Shown piece by piece: positions 18,581 to 27,282 of a stretch of 38,379 nucleotides of DNA (its first letter is position 1; every line of letters begins with the position of its first letter). Below the pieces are notes generated by a model. It ran no database searches and was not told where the DNA came from. It saw only the letters and a list, made by a program, of their open reading frames with translations. Source of the DNA: Methylobacterium aquaticum (lineage in GTDB: Bacteria; Pseudomonadota; Alphaproteobacteria; Rhizobiales; Beijerinckiaceae); assembly GCF_001043915.1 (NCBI RefSeq), contig NZ_LABX01000006.1:1-38379 (forward strand), written 5' to 3'. Both the position numbers and the translations under genes were made by a program.

Positions 18581-18943
18581 ATGATGGACGAACGGCAAGC
18601 CGTCGCCGCCTTTGCGGCTCTCGGCCAGGAGCACCGTCTGCGGATCGTGCGTGCGCTCGTCACCGCTGGCCCGGACGGTCTGGCGGCCGGCGCGCTGGCG
18701 CAGGCAGTCGGTGTCTCCGGCACCAACCTGTCCTTTCACGTCAAGGAACTGAGCCACGCCGGGCTGATCCAGTCGCGGCGTGACGGCCGCTCGGTCCTCT
18801 ACAGCGCCACGTTTCCATCGCTGTCGGAGCTGATCCAGTTCCTGATGCGCGACTGCTGCCAGGGCCGTCCGGAGGTCTGCACCCCGGCCGTCGAAGCCCT
18901 GGCAGCCTGCCTTTGCCCGCCTGGAGACACCGCCCATGGCTGA
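18581..18943 (+). CDS. arsR: ArsR-family arsenite-responsive repressor
   Basis: A 120-residue winged-helix repressor. The recognition-helix region is VGVSGTNLSFHVKELSHAGLIQSRRDGRSVLYS (about 43-75). The classical CVCDLC-type metalloid site in the recognition helix is absent. Instead cysteines cluster near the C terminus: C92, C93 and C100, with two more at 110 and 112. This recalls the C-terminal three-cysteine As(III) site described for Acidithiobacillus ferrooxidans ArsR. Two ATGs stand in tandem at 18581 and 18584. The end overlaps the next gene by eight bases. It would repress the arsH and arsR-C-C-B transcripts until As(III) binds. Confidence 0.95.
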   Translation: MMDERQAVAAFAALGQEHRLRIVRALVTAGPDGLAAGALAQAVGVSGTNLSFHVKELSHAGLIQSRRDGRSVLYSATFPSLSELIQFLMRDCCQGRPEVCTPAVEALAACLCPPGDTAHG

Positions 18944-19463
18944 TCGCGTCTACAACGTGCTGTTTCTGTGCACCGGCAACTCGGCCCGCTCGATCCTGGC
19001 AGAGGCCATACTCAACAAGGACGGGCAGGGACGCTTCCGGGCCTTCTCAGCCGGTAGCCAGCCCAGGGGCCAGCCGCATCCGCTGGCGCTCGAAACCCTG
19101 CAGGAGAGCGACTATCCGACCGAAGGTCTGCGCTCGAAGTCCTGGGACGAGTTCGCCGCGCCGGGCGCCCCGGTGATGGATTTCGTGTTCACGGTCTGTG
19201 ACAACGCGGCCGGCGAGGCCTGCCCGTTCTGGCCCGGCCAGCCGGTCACGGCGCATTGGGGCATCGAGGACCCCGCCGCGATCGAGGGGCTGGACTACGT
19301 GAAGGCTGCGGCCTTCCGGCTGGCGCAGCGCTATCTCAAGAACCGCATCAGCGCGTTCATCGCCCTGCCGATCGGCAGCCTCGATCAGGTGGCGCTGTCG
19401 TCCAAGGTCCGCGAGATCGGCCAGCAGGACGGTGCGACGTCGCCTCGGCCGGAGGTCGCGTGA
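18936..19463 (+). CDS. arsC: Arsenate reductase, low-molecular-weight phosphatase type
   Basis: A 175-residue arsenate reductase of the LMW protein-tyrosine-phosphatase fold. The P-loop is CTGNSARS with nucleophile C12 and R18. FTVCDNAAGEACPFWPG supplies the two downstream cysteines used as the redox relay in this family, and HWGIEDPAAIEG contains the usual acid-region aspartate. It reduces As(V) to As(III) for extrusion by ArsB. It overlaps arsR by eight bases and the next gene by one base (TGATG), so the operon is translationally coupled. It is unrelated in fold to the ArsC encoded next to it. Confidence 0.95.
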   Translation: MADRVYNVLFLCTGNSARSILAEAILNKDGQGRFRAFSAGSQPRGQPHPLALETLQESDYPTEGLRSKSWDEFAAPGAPVMDFVFTVCDNAAGEACPFWPGQPVTAHWGIEDPAAIEGLDYVKAAAFRLAQRYLKNRISAFIALPIGSLDQVALSSKVREIGQQDGATSPRPEVA

Positions 19464-19888
19464 TGGACGTGATCATCTACCACAACCCGGCCTGCGGCAC
19501 GTCCCGCAACACCCTGGCGATGATCCGCAACGCCGGCATCGAGCCGCACGTGATCGAGTACCTGAAAACCCCGCCGTCGCGGGCGCTGCTGGTCGCGCTT
19601 CTGCATCGCGCCGGCCTCACGGTCCGTGACGTGCTGCGCGAGAAGGGCACGCCCTACGCCGAGCTGAACCTGGGCGATCCGGCGCTGACCGACGCCCACC
19701 TGCTCGACGCCATCGAGGCCCACCCGATCCTGCTCAACCGCCCGTTGGTCGTGAGCCCCAAGGGCGTGCGCCTGTGCCGGCCGTCCGAGGCGGTTCTGGA
19801 TCTGCTGCCGGCGCAGCAGGGCGAGTTCGTCAAGGAAGACGGCGAGCGGGTCGTGGACGAGCACGGCCGCCGCGTCGCCACCGCCTGA
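19463..19888 (+). CDS. arsC: Arsenate reductase, glutaredoxin-dependent (ArsC/Spx fold)
   Basis: A 141-residue thioredoxin-fold arsenate reductase of the Escherichia coli R773 ArsC type. The active-site motif [12 protein letters not shown] places the catalytic cysteine at residue 11. Conserved arginines occur in [15 protein letters not shown] and VRLCRPSE, in the order expected of this family. It uses glutathione and glutaredoxin to reduce As(V). It follows the LMW-type arsC with a one-base overlap, and arsB begins 28 bases downstream. Two arsenate reductases of different mechanism in one operon may give redundancy with respect to the reductant supply; that is inference. Confidence 0.95.
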   Translation: MDVIIYHNPACGTSRNTLAMIRNAGIEPHVIEYLKTPPSRALLVALLHRAGLTVRDVLREKGTPYAELNLGDPALTDAHLLDAIEAHPILLNRPLVVSPKGVRLCRPSEAVLDLLPAQQGEFVKEDGERVVDEHGRRVATA

Positions 19889-19916
19889 GCCTCAACCACA
19901 ACGCGAAACGACCCCG

Positions 19917-21212
19917 ATGCTCGCGCTTGCCATCTTCCTCGTCACCCTCGTCTTCGTCATCTGGCAGCCCAAGGGCCTCGGGATCGGCTGGAGCGCCCTG
20001 GCCGGCGCCGCCGTGGCGCTCGCGACGGGCGTGATCCACCCCGGCGACATTCCGGTGGTCTGGCATATCGTCTGGGACGCCACGTTCACCTTCGTGGCGC
20101 TGATCATCATCTCCCTGCTTCTCGACGAGGCCGGGTTCTTCCACTGGGCCGCCCTGCACATCGCCCGCTGGGGTGGTGGCCGGGGCCGACGGCTCTTCCC
20201 GCTGGTGATCCTCCTCGGCGCGGCGATCGCGGCGGTGTTCGCCAACGACGGCGCGGCGCTGCTGCTGACCCCGATCGTGCTGGCGATCCTGCTCCGGCTC
20301 GAGTTCAAACCGGCGGCGGCGCTGGCGTTCATCGTCGCCTGCGGGTTCGTGGCAGACTCGACCTCCCTGCCTCTGGTGATCTCCAACCTGGTCAACATCG
20401 TCTCGGCCAACTTCTTCGACGTGACCTTTGGCCGGTACGCGGCGGTGATGGTGCCGGTGAACCTCGTATCTCTGGCCGCGACGCTGGTGGTGCTCTGGCT
20501 GTACTTCCGGCGCGTGATCCCGGCGGCCTACCCGGACGGGGAGCTGGAACCACCCCGTCAGGCGATCCGTGATCCGCTGGTGTTCCGGGCCGCGTTCCCG
20601 CTGCTCGCCGTGCTGCTCGCCGCCTACTTCATCACCGCGCCGTTCGGGGTGCCGGTCTCGGCTGTCACCTGTGCCGGCGCGGCGGTGCTCCTGCTGCTCG
20701 CCAGCCGGACCCGGATGATCCCGATCCGCAAGGTCCTGGCCGGCGCACCCTGGCAGATCGTGCTGTTCAGCCTCGGCATGTACCTGGTGGTCTACGGCCT
20801 CAGAAACGCCGGCCTGACCGACGAGCTGGCAAAGGGCCTGGTCTGGCTGGGCGGACAGGGGCCGTGGGTCGCCACGGTCGGCACCGGCTTCGCCACAGCC
20901 ATCCTGTCGTCGGTGATGAACAACATGCCGTCCGTGCTGATCGGGGCACTCTCGATCCAACAGGCCCCGGACCTGTCGCCGCTGACCCGCGAGCTGATGA
21001 TCTACGCCAACGTGATCGGCTGCGACCTGGGGCCGAAGTTCACGCCGATCGGCAGCCTGGCGACGTTGCTGTGGCTGCACGTGCTCGCCAGCAAGGGCCA
21101 GACGATCACCTGGGGCCAGTACATGAAGGTCGGCCTGGTCATCACCCCGCCCGTGCTGCTGGTCACGCTGCTGGCGCTCGCGGCCTGGCTGCCCGTGCTC
21201 GACACCCCGTAG
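19917..21212 (+). CDS. arsB: ArsB arsenite efflux permease
   Basis: A 431-residue inner-membrane protein with about 11-12 hydrophobic segments, the length typical of ArsB. Family segments are [90 protein letters not shown] and [25 protein letters not shown]. It exports As(OH)3 and Sb(OH)3, driven by the membrane potential. No arsA ATPase gene is present, so it should work as a secondary carrier. It is the last gene of the operon; a GCCGCC-CTCG-GGCGGC hairpin lies 58 bases downstream. Confidence 0.96.
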   Translation: MLALAIFLVTLVFVIWQPKGLGIGWSALAGAAVALATGVIHPGDIPVVWHIVWDATFTFVALIIISLLLDEAGFFHWAALHIARWGGGRGRRLFPLVILLGAAIAAVFANDGAALLLTPIVLAILLRLEFKPAAALAFIVACGFVADSTSLPLVISNLVNIVSANFFDVTFGRYAAVMVPVNLVSLAATLVVLWLYFRRVIPAAYPDGELEPPRQAIRDPLVFRAAFPLLAVLLAAYFITAPFGVPVSAVTCAGAAVLLLLASRTRMIPIRKVLAGAPWQIVLFSLGMYLVVYGLRNAGLTDELAKGLVWLGGQGPWVATVGTGFATAILSSVMNNMPSVLIGALSIQQAPDLSPLTRELMIYANVIGCDLGPKFTPIGSLATLLWLHVLASKGQTITWGQYMKVGLVITPPVLLVTLLALAAWLPVLDTP

Positions 21213-21270
21213 GCCGGCGCCGATGACCCCGGCTCGGCGTTGACCGGCGGCCCGTATGACCCGGGCCTTC

Positions 21271-21286
21271 GCCGCCCTCGGGCGGC
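21271..21286 (+). terminator. Short GC hairpin downstream of arsB
   Basis: GCCGCC and GGCGGC pair around CTCG, 58 bases after the arsB stop. No T-run follows, so it is only a candidate end of the arsenic operon. Confidence 0.4.
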
Positions 21287-21328
21287 TCCACGGCGCCGAG
21301 GCGCGGCCGGCGATCACAACCCCGATCT

Positions 21329-21760
21329 GCATGGTCCCGGAGTGTGTTGGTGCGGGCCATGCGTGCACCTGACGGGTCCTCCGTCCAGGCTTTGCCGATG
21401 GCCGCGTCGGCGGTGAGGTCACGCAACGTCTTGAGGCGACGTGCAAAGTTGCAGTCTGCGACAAAATCGGCGAGCTTCAGCCGAAGCTCATCGTGGCTTT
21501 CATCATGGAAGTGCTTGACGGTTGCGTCCTTGTTCGTCAGGTTCATGGTCCCGACTTGGACGTTCGTCCAAGAATGACGCGGCTTGGTCGAACGATGCCC
21601 AATGTCGAGATCAGCGCAGGCCGCTTCGAAGGCGTGACAGCGAAACAGTCCCGTCTCAACCCGCATCGCTTCGATGTCTTCGGGGTCCAACCATCGCCGG
21701 TCGGATCGGTGAAGCGTGCCATTGTGGGTGAGCACGATCTGGGTTTTGCAGGGAACAGCA
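21329..21760 (-). pseudogene. IS481-family transposase remnant (C-terminal half) with right inverted repeat
   Basis: On the - strand the translation runs PCKTQIVLTHNGTLHRSD, then HRSTKPRHSWTNVQVGTMNLTNKDATVKHFHDESHD, then LADFVADCNFARRLKTL. It aligns by eye with the catalytic core of IS481-family transposases. The second catalytic Asp of the usual LTDNG is His, and the Glu region usually read as QVERMN is VGTMN, so it cannot be active. The N-terminal half is missing. At 21329 the inverted-repeat end CTGCATGGTCCCGGAGTG matches the end of the complete element at 37233. No CTAG target remains next to it. Confidence 0.8.
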
Positions 21761-21799
21761 CGAGCTTGCCCCCTGTGTTGTGACGTCCGCAATGTCGAC

Positions 21800-22115
21800 G
21801 CGAACGTCGCCGACCGGCACGCCGCTTGGTCTCGGCCGCGAGTTCCTGGGCATTCGCGAAGGCCACCAGGCCGATGAACAGGCTCATGGTGAAACCGGCG
21901 CCGCCGAGACGCGAGGCGCCGTCGCCCGACGTCCGGGTCGCCAGAGCCAGGCGTTGCGCCAGCCCGAGCCTCACCGTGGCGATGACGAGGCCGAACGCAC
22001 CAATCTGCTTGCCCACGAACAGGCTAGGCGTCACCGGGTCGTGCAGCATGCGTGGGATGATCTCCTCCAGGAACACGCCGGACTTGACGAAGGCGAATGC
22101 ATGACCCGGTCCAAC
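21800..22115 (-). pseudogene. NhaA-type Na+/H+ antiporter remnant (C-terminal part)
   Basis: The - strand translation from about 22112 reads GPGHAFAFVKSGVFLEE, then DPVTPSLFVGKQIGAFGLVIATVRLGLAQ, then GGAGFTMSLFIGLVAFANAQELAAETK. These are the late helices of NhaA (…LGLFVGKQIG…; …GIGFTMSLFIGSLAF…). The N-terminal two thirds, including the region of the ion-binding aspartates, are absent. The final helix is lost where the IS481 remnant begins at about 21760-21790. The fragment has no credible start and is a gene relic. Confidence 0.8.
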
Positions 22116-22513
22116 CATTGCGCGTCCGGGTCCGGAACGTCTGCTTCGCCCGTGGAGCGGACGGACAGGGCCGGGCCTGACCCGGACAGATTCGAGCTGC
22201 GTAGCGACCCGCATCGCCCCGAACACGTCCCTTGCAAGCAACACCTTTATTGCATTTCATCGAAAGCTGCGCTGCGGGGCGCTTCGAGAAACCGGCGAGG
22301 ATTGCTGACATCGGCTGGTCCAGCGCCTGAGATAAACTCTATAAGACATTCATAATGCCCGATTGTCGGGTCGTAGCGGAGAATGCAGGCACCGAGGTGC
22401 AGGTCGCGGGCAAAGCGATCCGCCACGCCGTCAGCCCGAGGGCATTGACGCCGACCAACCGCCATAATAAATTACGATCATAATTTTAAAAGGTCAGTTC
22501 TCGGGAGAGGGTC
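22116..22513. promoter_or_regulatory. Intergenic region upstream of the RND operon with AT-rich palindrome
   Basis: A - strand open frame at 22247-22465 (72 codons) is not recognised and is not called. Just before the efflux operon the sequence turns AT-rich. Bases 22469-22486 form the inverted repeat AAATTA-CGATCA-TAATTT, 27 bases before the ATG, which could be an operator. GGGAGAGG precedes the start codon. The rest shows nothing I can identify. Confidence 0.45.
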
Positions 22514-23599
22514 ATGGACAGGAGATGGGCGCTCGGGCTTGCCGGACTGGCCCTGGCCGGGTGCTCGCCGGCCGAGACGGCGGTGGCCCCGGAACCGCCC
22601 TTGGTCCAGACCGTCGAGGTCGCCCCCAGCACCGGCGGCGTCGCGCGCTACACCGGAGTCGTCCGCGCCCGGACGGAGAGCAATCTCGGCTTCCGCGTCG
22701 GTGGCAAGATCTTCGAGCGCCTCGTCGATCCGGGCCAGCACGTGCGCCGCGGACAGGCGTTGATGCGGCTCGACCGCACCGACTTCACCCTCGCGCTGAA
22801 CGCCGCACGCGCGTCGGTCGAGGCCGCCCGGGCCCAGATGGTCAAGGCCAGGGCCGACGAGGAGCGCAGCCGCAAGCTCGTCGGCGAAGGCTGGACCTCC
22901 CGGCAGACCTACGACCAGAACAAGGCCGCGGCGGACGCGGCCGTCGCCCAGTTTGCCGCCGCTGAGGCCCAGGCGAGCCAGATCGAGAACCAGGCGAGCT
23001 ACTCCGAGCTTCAGGCCGATGCCGACGGTGTGGTGATGGAGGTGCCGAGCGAGCCCGGGCAGGTGGTCGCGGCGGGTCAGACCGTCGTCAGGCTGGCGCG
23101 GGATGGGTCGCGCGAGGCGGAGGTCTTCCTGCCCGAGGCGAGCCGGCGCCTCGCGAACGGCGCGGCCTCTGCCACGCTCTACGCCGAGGGCGAGACGACC
23201 TATCCGGCGCGGCTGCGCGAATTGTCCGCGACCGCCGATCCCGCGACGCGGACCTACCGGGCGCGCTACATCCTGTCGGGCGGCGGCGAGGGCGCGCCCT
23301 TGGGCGCCACCGTGACCCTCCGGCTGAGGGAACCGGAGGCCGGCCGCTCGCCGTCCGTCGAGGTGCCGCTCGCGGCATTGTTCGATTCCGGCAACGGCTC
23401 TGCCGTCTGGCGGTTCGACGCCGCCACTCGAACCGTCACGGCCCGGCCCGTCATCGTCGCCCGCCTGTCCGAGGAGCGCGCGGAGATCGTCTCAGGCTTG
23501 ACCCCCGGCGAGCGGATCGTCGCACTGGGTGCCCACCTGCTCAAGGCCGGGCAGGAGGTGCGCCAGGCTTCCTCCAGCATGACGGGAGTGGCCCGATGA
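22514..23599 (+). CDS. RND efflux periplasmic adaptor subunit (membrane-fusion lipoprotein)
   Basis: A 361-residue HlyD/AcrA-family adaptor. The N terminus MDRRWALGLAGLALAGCS is a lipoprotein signal peptide with lipobox LAGC. The barrel-sandwich half-motif VGGKIFERLVDPGQHVRRGQALMRLD is followed by an alanine-rich coiled-coil hairpin (about residues 95-165) and the second half ADADGVVMEVPSEPGQVVAAGQTVV. A beta-barrel and membrane-proximal domain complete it. It would bridge the inner-membrane pump encoded next to an outer-membrane channel; no channel gene is in the window. The stop overlaps the pump start (ATGA). Confidence 0.94.
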   Translation: MDRRWALGLAGLALAGCSPAETAVAPEPPLVQTVEVAPSTGGVARYTGVVRARTESNLGFRVGGKIFERLVDPGQHVRRGQALMRLDRTDFTLALNAARASVEAARAQMVKARADEERSRKLVGEGWTSRQTYDQNKAAADAAVAQFAAAEAQASQIENQASYSELQADADGVVMEVPSEPGQVVAAGQTVVRLARDGSREAEVFLPEASRRLANGAASATLYAEGETTYPARLRELSATADPATRTYRARYILSGGGEGAPLGATVTLRLREPEAGRSPSVEVPLAALFDSGNGSAVWRFDAATRTVTARPVIVARLSEERAEIVSGLTPGERIVALGAHLLKAGQEVRQASSSMTGVAR

Positions 23600-26500
23600 G
23601 CGGCTTCAACCTCTCGGCGCTCGCCGTCCGCGAGCGAGCCGTCACGCTCTTCCTCATCATCGCGCTCACCGGCGCAGGCTTCTTCGCCTTCGAGAAGCTC
23701 GGGCGGGCCGAGGATCCCGCCTTCACGGTCAAGACCATGGCCGTCTCGGCCGCCTGGCCCGGGGCGACCACGGACGAGATGCAGCGTCAGGTCGCCGACC
23801 CGCTCGAGAAGCGCCTTCAGGAACTCGTCTACTACGACCGCGTCGAGACCACGGTCCGCCCTGGCCTGATGCTGATGAAGGTATTCTTCAAGGACTCGAT
23901 GCCGCCGGCCAGGCTGCAATCGGAGTTCTACCAGGCGCGCAAGAAGCTCTCCGACCAGGCTTCCAGCCTGCCGCGCGGTGTGCTCGGACCGCTGTTCAAC
24001 GACGAATTCTCCGACGTCTACTTCGCCCTATACGCGCTCCAGGCCAAGGGCCTGCCGCACCGCCACCTCGTGATGCGCGCCGAGGACCTGCGCCAGCGCC
24101 TGCTGCGGCTGCCCGGGGTCGAGAAGATCAACATCCTGGGCGAGCAGGCGCAGAAGATCTTCGTCGAGATGTCCTATCAGCGCCTCGCGACGCTGGGCAT
24201 CAACGGCCAGCAGCTCCTGGCCGCCCTCGCCAACCAGAACGACGTCACGCCGGCGGGCTTCGTCGAGACCACCGGCCCGCGCGTCTACCTGCGGCTCGAC
24301 GGCGCCATCGATGGCCTTGAGGCGATCCGCGAGCTGCCGGTGGCGGCCGGCGACCGCAGCCTCAAGCTCGGCGACATCGCCGAGGTCAAGCGCGGCTACG
24401 AGGACCCCAAGACCTTCGCGATCCGCAACGACGGCGAACCGGCACTGATGCTCGGCCTCGTCATGAAGCCGGGCTTCAACGGCCTGACCCTCGGCGAGAC
24501 GCTGAACACCGAAGAGGCGGCAATCCATCGTGAGCTGCCGACCGGCATCAGCTTCACCAAGATCACAGACCAGGCGAAGGTCATCGACGACGCCATCCAC
24601 GAGTTCATGGTGAAGTTCTTCACCGCGCTGGGCGTGGTGATCGTCGTCAGCCTCGTGGCTTTGGGCTTCCGGGTCGGCATCGTGGTGGCGCTCGCCGTGC
24701 CGCTCACCCTGTCGGCGGTGTTCGTGGTGATGATGGTGACGGGCCGCGACTTCGACCGCATCACGCTGGGCGCCCTGATCATCTCGCTCGGGCTGCTCGT
24801 CGACGACGCGATCATCGCCATCGAGATGATGGTGGTGCGCATGGAGGAAGGCGCCGACCGGGTCTCGGCGGCGACCTACGCCTGGAGCGCCACCGCCGCG
24901 CCGATGCTCACCGGGACGCTGGTCACCATCGCGGGTTTCCTGCCGGTCGGCTTCGCCGCCTCCACGGCGGGCGAGTATGCCGGCAACATCTTCTGGGTGG
25001 TCTCGTTCTCGCTGATCATCTCGTGGATCGTCGCGGTGACCTTCACGCCCTATCTCGGCGTCAAGCTGCTGCCCGACATCAAGCGCGTCGAGGGCGGCCA
25101 CGAGGCGATCTACGCCACGACGAACTACGAGCGTCTGCGCCGGATCGTGCGATTGTCGGTCGACCACAGGTGGCTGGCGGCCGGCATCACCGTGGCGCTG
25201 TTCGCGGGCGCCGTGGTCGGCATGGGCAAGGTCGAGAAGCAGTTCTTCCCGAATTCCGAGCGGGCCGAGCTCATCGTCGAGGTGACGCTGCCGACCGGGT
25301 CGGCGTTCAGTACCACCGAGGCGACGGTGAAGACGGTCGAGGCGGCGGTTCGCGCACTGCCGGAGGCGCGCGAGATCACGAGCTACATCGGCCAGGGGAT
25401 GCCGCGCTTCGTGCTCTCCTTCGATCCCGAGCTGCCCGATCCCGCCTTCGCGCAGATCGTCGTCCAGACCGCCGATTCGCACGCCCGCGACGCGCTTCGG
25501 GCCAAGGTGCGCCGGCTCGTCGACGAGGGCCGCTTCCCCGAGGCACGGGTGCGGGTGCTTCAGATCGTGTTCGGGCCCCCGGTCCGCTTCCCCGTCGCCT
25601 TCCGGGTGGTCGGGCCCGATCTCGACGTCATCCGGGGCATCGCCGCCGAGGTGGCCGGGGCGATGGCCACGAACCCCGACATGCGCATGGTCCATCTCGA
25701 CTGGGGCAACAAGACCCCCAACCTGCGCCTCGTCCTCGACCAGGAGCGCCTGCGGCTGATCGGCCTGACGCCGAAGGAGGCCGGTCAGCAGTTGCAGAAC
25801 TACCTCAACGGCACGCCGGCCACCCAGATGCGCGAGAACCTGCGCTCGGTCGACGTGCTCCTGCGCAGCCCCGGCCCCGAACGCCGGTCGCTCGGCGACA
25901 TCGGCGACCTGACCCTCGCCACGAAGGACGGGCGCCAGGTGCCGGTGTCCCAGGTCGCACGGCTGGAGAGCCGCAACGAGGACGCGGTGCTCAAGCGGTA
26001 CAACCGCGAGACCTACATCCGCGTCCAGGGCGACATCGTCGACGGCAAGCAGCCGCCCGACATCCATGCCCAGGTCGCCCCGCTCCTCGACCCGATCAAG
26101 GCGAAGCTGCCCCCCGGCTACCGCATCGACAATGCCGGGGCGGTGGAGGAGAGCGCGAAGGCGATGACGTCGCTGGTGGCGGTGTTCCCGCTGATGCTCA
26201 TCGTGACCCTCACCGTCATCATGATCCAGGTGCGCTCGTTCACCACGATGTTCATGGTGTTCGCCACCGCCCCACTCGGCCTGGTGGGGGCTGCGCCGAC
26301 ATTGCTGATCTTCCATCAGCCCTTCGGCTTCAACGCGATCCTGGGGTTGATCGCGTTGTCGGGGATCCTGATGCGCAACACCCTGATCCTGGTGGACCAG
26401 ATCCATCACGACCGCGAGGCAGGTCTGTCGGACTACGAGGCGATCGTCGAATCGACCGTGCGGCGGGCCCGTCCCGTCATCCTGACGGCGGCGGCCGCGA

Positions 26501-26712
26501 TGCTGGCCTTCATCCCGCTCACCCACTCGGTGTTCTGGGGGGCTCTGGCCTACGTGCTGATCGGCGGCGTCGGCGTCGGCACCCTGCTGACGCTGCTGTT
26601 CCTGCCGGCCCTCTACGCCCTGTGGTTCCGGGTCCGCCGACCGGACGGAGCCGCCGCGCGGACCCATCACGGCCTGGCCGGTGCGCAGGCCGGAGCGCCG
26701 GCCTCGTCATGA
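23596..26712 (+). CDS. RND-family efflux transporter permease (AcrB/MdtB superfamily)
   Basis: A 1038-residue inner-membrane pump of the HAE/RND type. N-terminal AVRERAVTLFLIIALTGAGFFAFEKLGRAEDPAFTVKTMAVSAAWPGAT is typical. The TM4 proton-relay pair is present in LISLGLLVDDAIIAIEMMV. Two large periplasmic loops and the second membrane half (FGFNAILGLIALSGILMRNTLILVDQI; then RARPVILTAAAAMLAFIPL) are in order, ending after the last helix. Substrate cannot be inferred; with a lipoprotein adaptor and a nearby TetR regulator, drug or solvent efflux is plausible. Two strong hairpins follow the stop. Confidence 0.95.
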   Translation: MSGFNLSALAVRERAVTLFLIIALTGAGFFAFEKLGRAEDPAFTVKTMAVSAAWPGATTDEMQRQVADPLEKRLQELVYYDRVETTVRPGLMLMKVFFKDSMPPARLQSEFYQARKKLSDQASSLPRGVLGPLFNDEFSDVYFALYALQAKGLPHRHLVMRAEDLRQRLLRLPGVEKINILGEQAQKIFVEMSYQRLATLGINGQQLLAALANQNDVTPAGFVETTGPRVYLRLDGAIDGLEAIRELPVAAGDRSLKLGDIAEVKRGYEDPKTFAIRNDGEPALMLGLVMKPGFNGLTLGETLNTEEAAIHRELPTGISFTKITDQAKVIDDAIHEFMVKFFTALGVVIVVSLVALGFRVGIVVALAVPLTLSAVFVVMMVTGRDFDRITLGALIISLGLLVDDAIIAIEMMVVRMEEGADRVSAATYAWSATAAPMLTGTLVTIAGFLPVGFAASTAGEYAGNIFWVVSFSLIISWIVAVTFTPYLGVKLLPDIKRVEGGHEAIYATTNYERLRRIVRLSVDHRWLAAGITVALFAGAVVGMGKVEKQFFPNSERAELIVEVTLPTGSAFSTTEATVKTVEAAVRALPEAREITSYIGQGMPRFVLSFDPELPDPAFAQIVVQTADSHARDALRAKVRRLVDEGRFPEARVRVLQIVFGPPVRFPVAFRVVGPDLDVIRGIAAEVAGAMATNPDMRMVHLDWGNKTPNLRLVLDQERLRLIGLTPKEAGQQLQNYLNGTPATQMRENLRSVDVLLRSPGPERRSLGDIGDLTLATKDGRQVPVSQVARLESRNEDAVLKRYNRETYIRVQGDIVDGKQPPDIHAQVAPLLDPIKAKLPPGYRIDNAGAVEESAKAMTSLVAVFPLMLIVTLTVIMIQVRSFTTMFMVFATAPLGLVGAAPTLLIFHQPFGFNAILGLIALSGILMRNTLILVDQIHHDREAGLSDYEAIVESTVRRARPVILTAAAAMLAFIPLTHSVFWGALAYVLIGGVGVGTLLTLLFLPALYALWFRVRRPDGAAARTHHGLAGAQAGAPASS

Positions 26713-26731
26713 GAACGACGTCACAGCGGAT

Positions 26732-26804
26732 CGCCCGCAACCCTGAAGGTTGCGGGCGGTCTCCCGGCGGGCCCGGTCCCGCTCCCTCACGGGCCCGCCG
26801 GGAA
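26732..26804 (+). terminator. Two tandem hairpins downstream of the RND operon
   Basis: The first hairpin has arms CGCCCGCAACC and GGTTGCGGGCG around CTGAA (26732-26758). The second has 14-bp perfect arms TCCCGGCGGGCCCG (26763-26776) and its complement (26791-26804). They lie 20 bases after the pump stop and probably end the transcript. There is no long T-tract. Confidence 0.65.
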
Positions 26805-27282
26805 TTCGATCGTCGGGCGGCCCGGATCGCCGCCATCCACGACACGCCCGCAGGATCGCGCGGAATGGGACATCCCGACGAGATGCCCGAGATGCGGGAT
26901 GCGTCCCTCACGTCGTCCTCAGGCGCGGGCACCGGGGTCGTTACCGCTTCACGGTCATGGCCGAGGCCGCGACGGTTTCCGGTCGCGTGCAGGTCGATCC
27001 GGCCGTGACGGACAGGCACCAGTCCGACCGGCTGGTGCCTCGGGGGATCCTCGAACTCGCCGGCCTCCTCGCGCTCCGGGTGGAGACGGAGGACGATGGA
27101 GCGGGCGTGGCCGCTGACCCGGTCCCGGAGGCAGTGGGCAAGGGGACGTGAGCAAGGGCAGGGGCTGCGCCGCCAGCCCTGCCGTCCCGGCGCGTCGATC
27201 GGCGACACGGCCTTTCGCAGGCGTTCTCCATGAATGACGCTCGGCATATATATCGCGACCAGACGCGTCGAAGGATACGAGG
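26805..27282. other. Intergenic DNA between the RND operon and the TetR gene
   Basis: No gene is convincingly supported. A + strand frame of about 64 codons beginning near 26957 and frames on the opposite strand show no family I recognise. The TetR promoter should lie near 27240-27270, where CATATATATCGCGACC stands out as AT-rich. Confidence 0.4.

Noticed and set aside
22247..22465. A 72-codon - strand frame upstream of the RND operon
   Set aside because: No domain recognised and its end abuts the degraded NhaA/IS region; coding potential not supported.
24028..26670. Open frame of 880 codons opposite the RND pump
   Set aside because: Histidine/aspartate-rich shadow of the + strand pump, with no recognisable domain or start signal.
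26957..27151. A 64-codon + strand frame between the RND operon and TetR
   Set aside because: No known family, and frames are open on both strands because of base composition.
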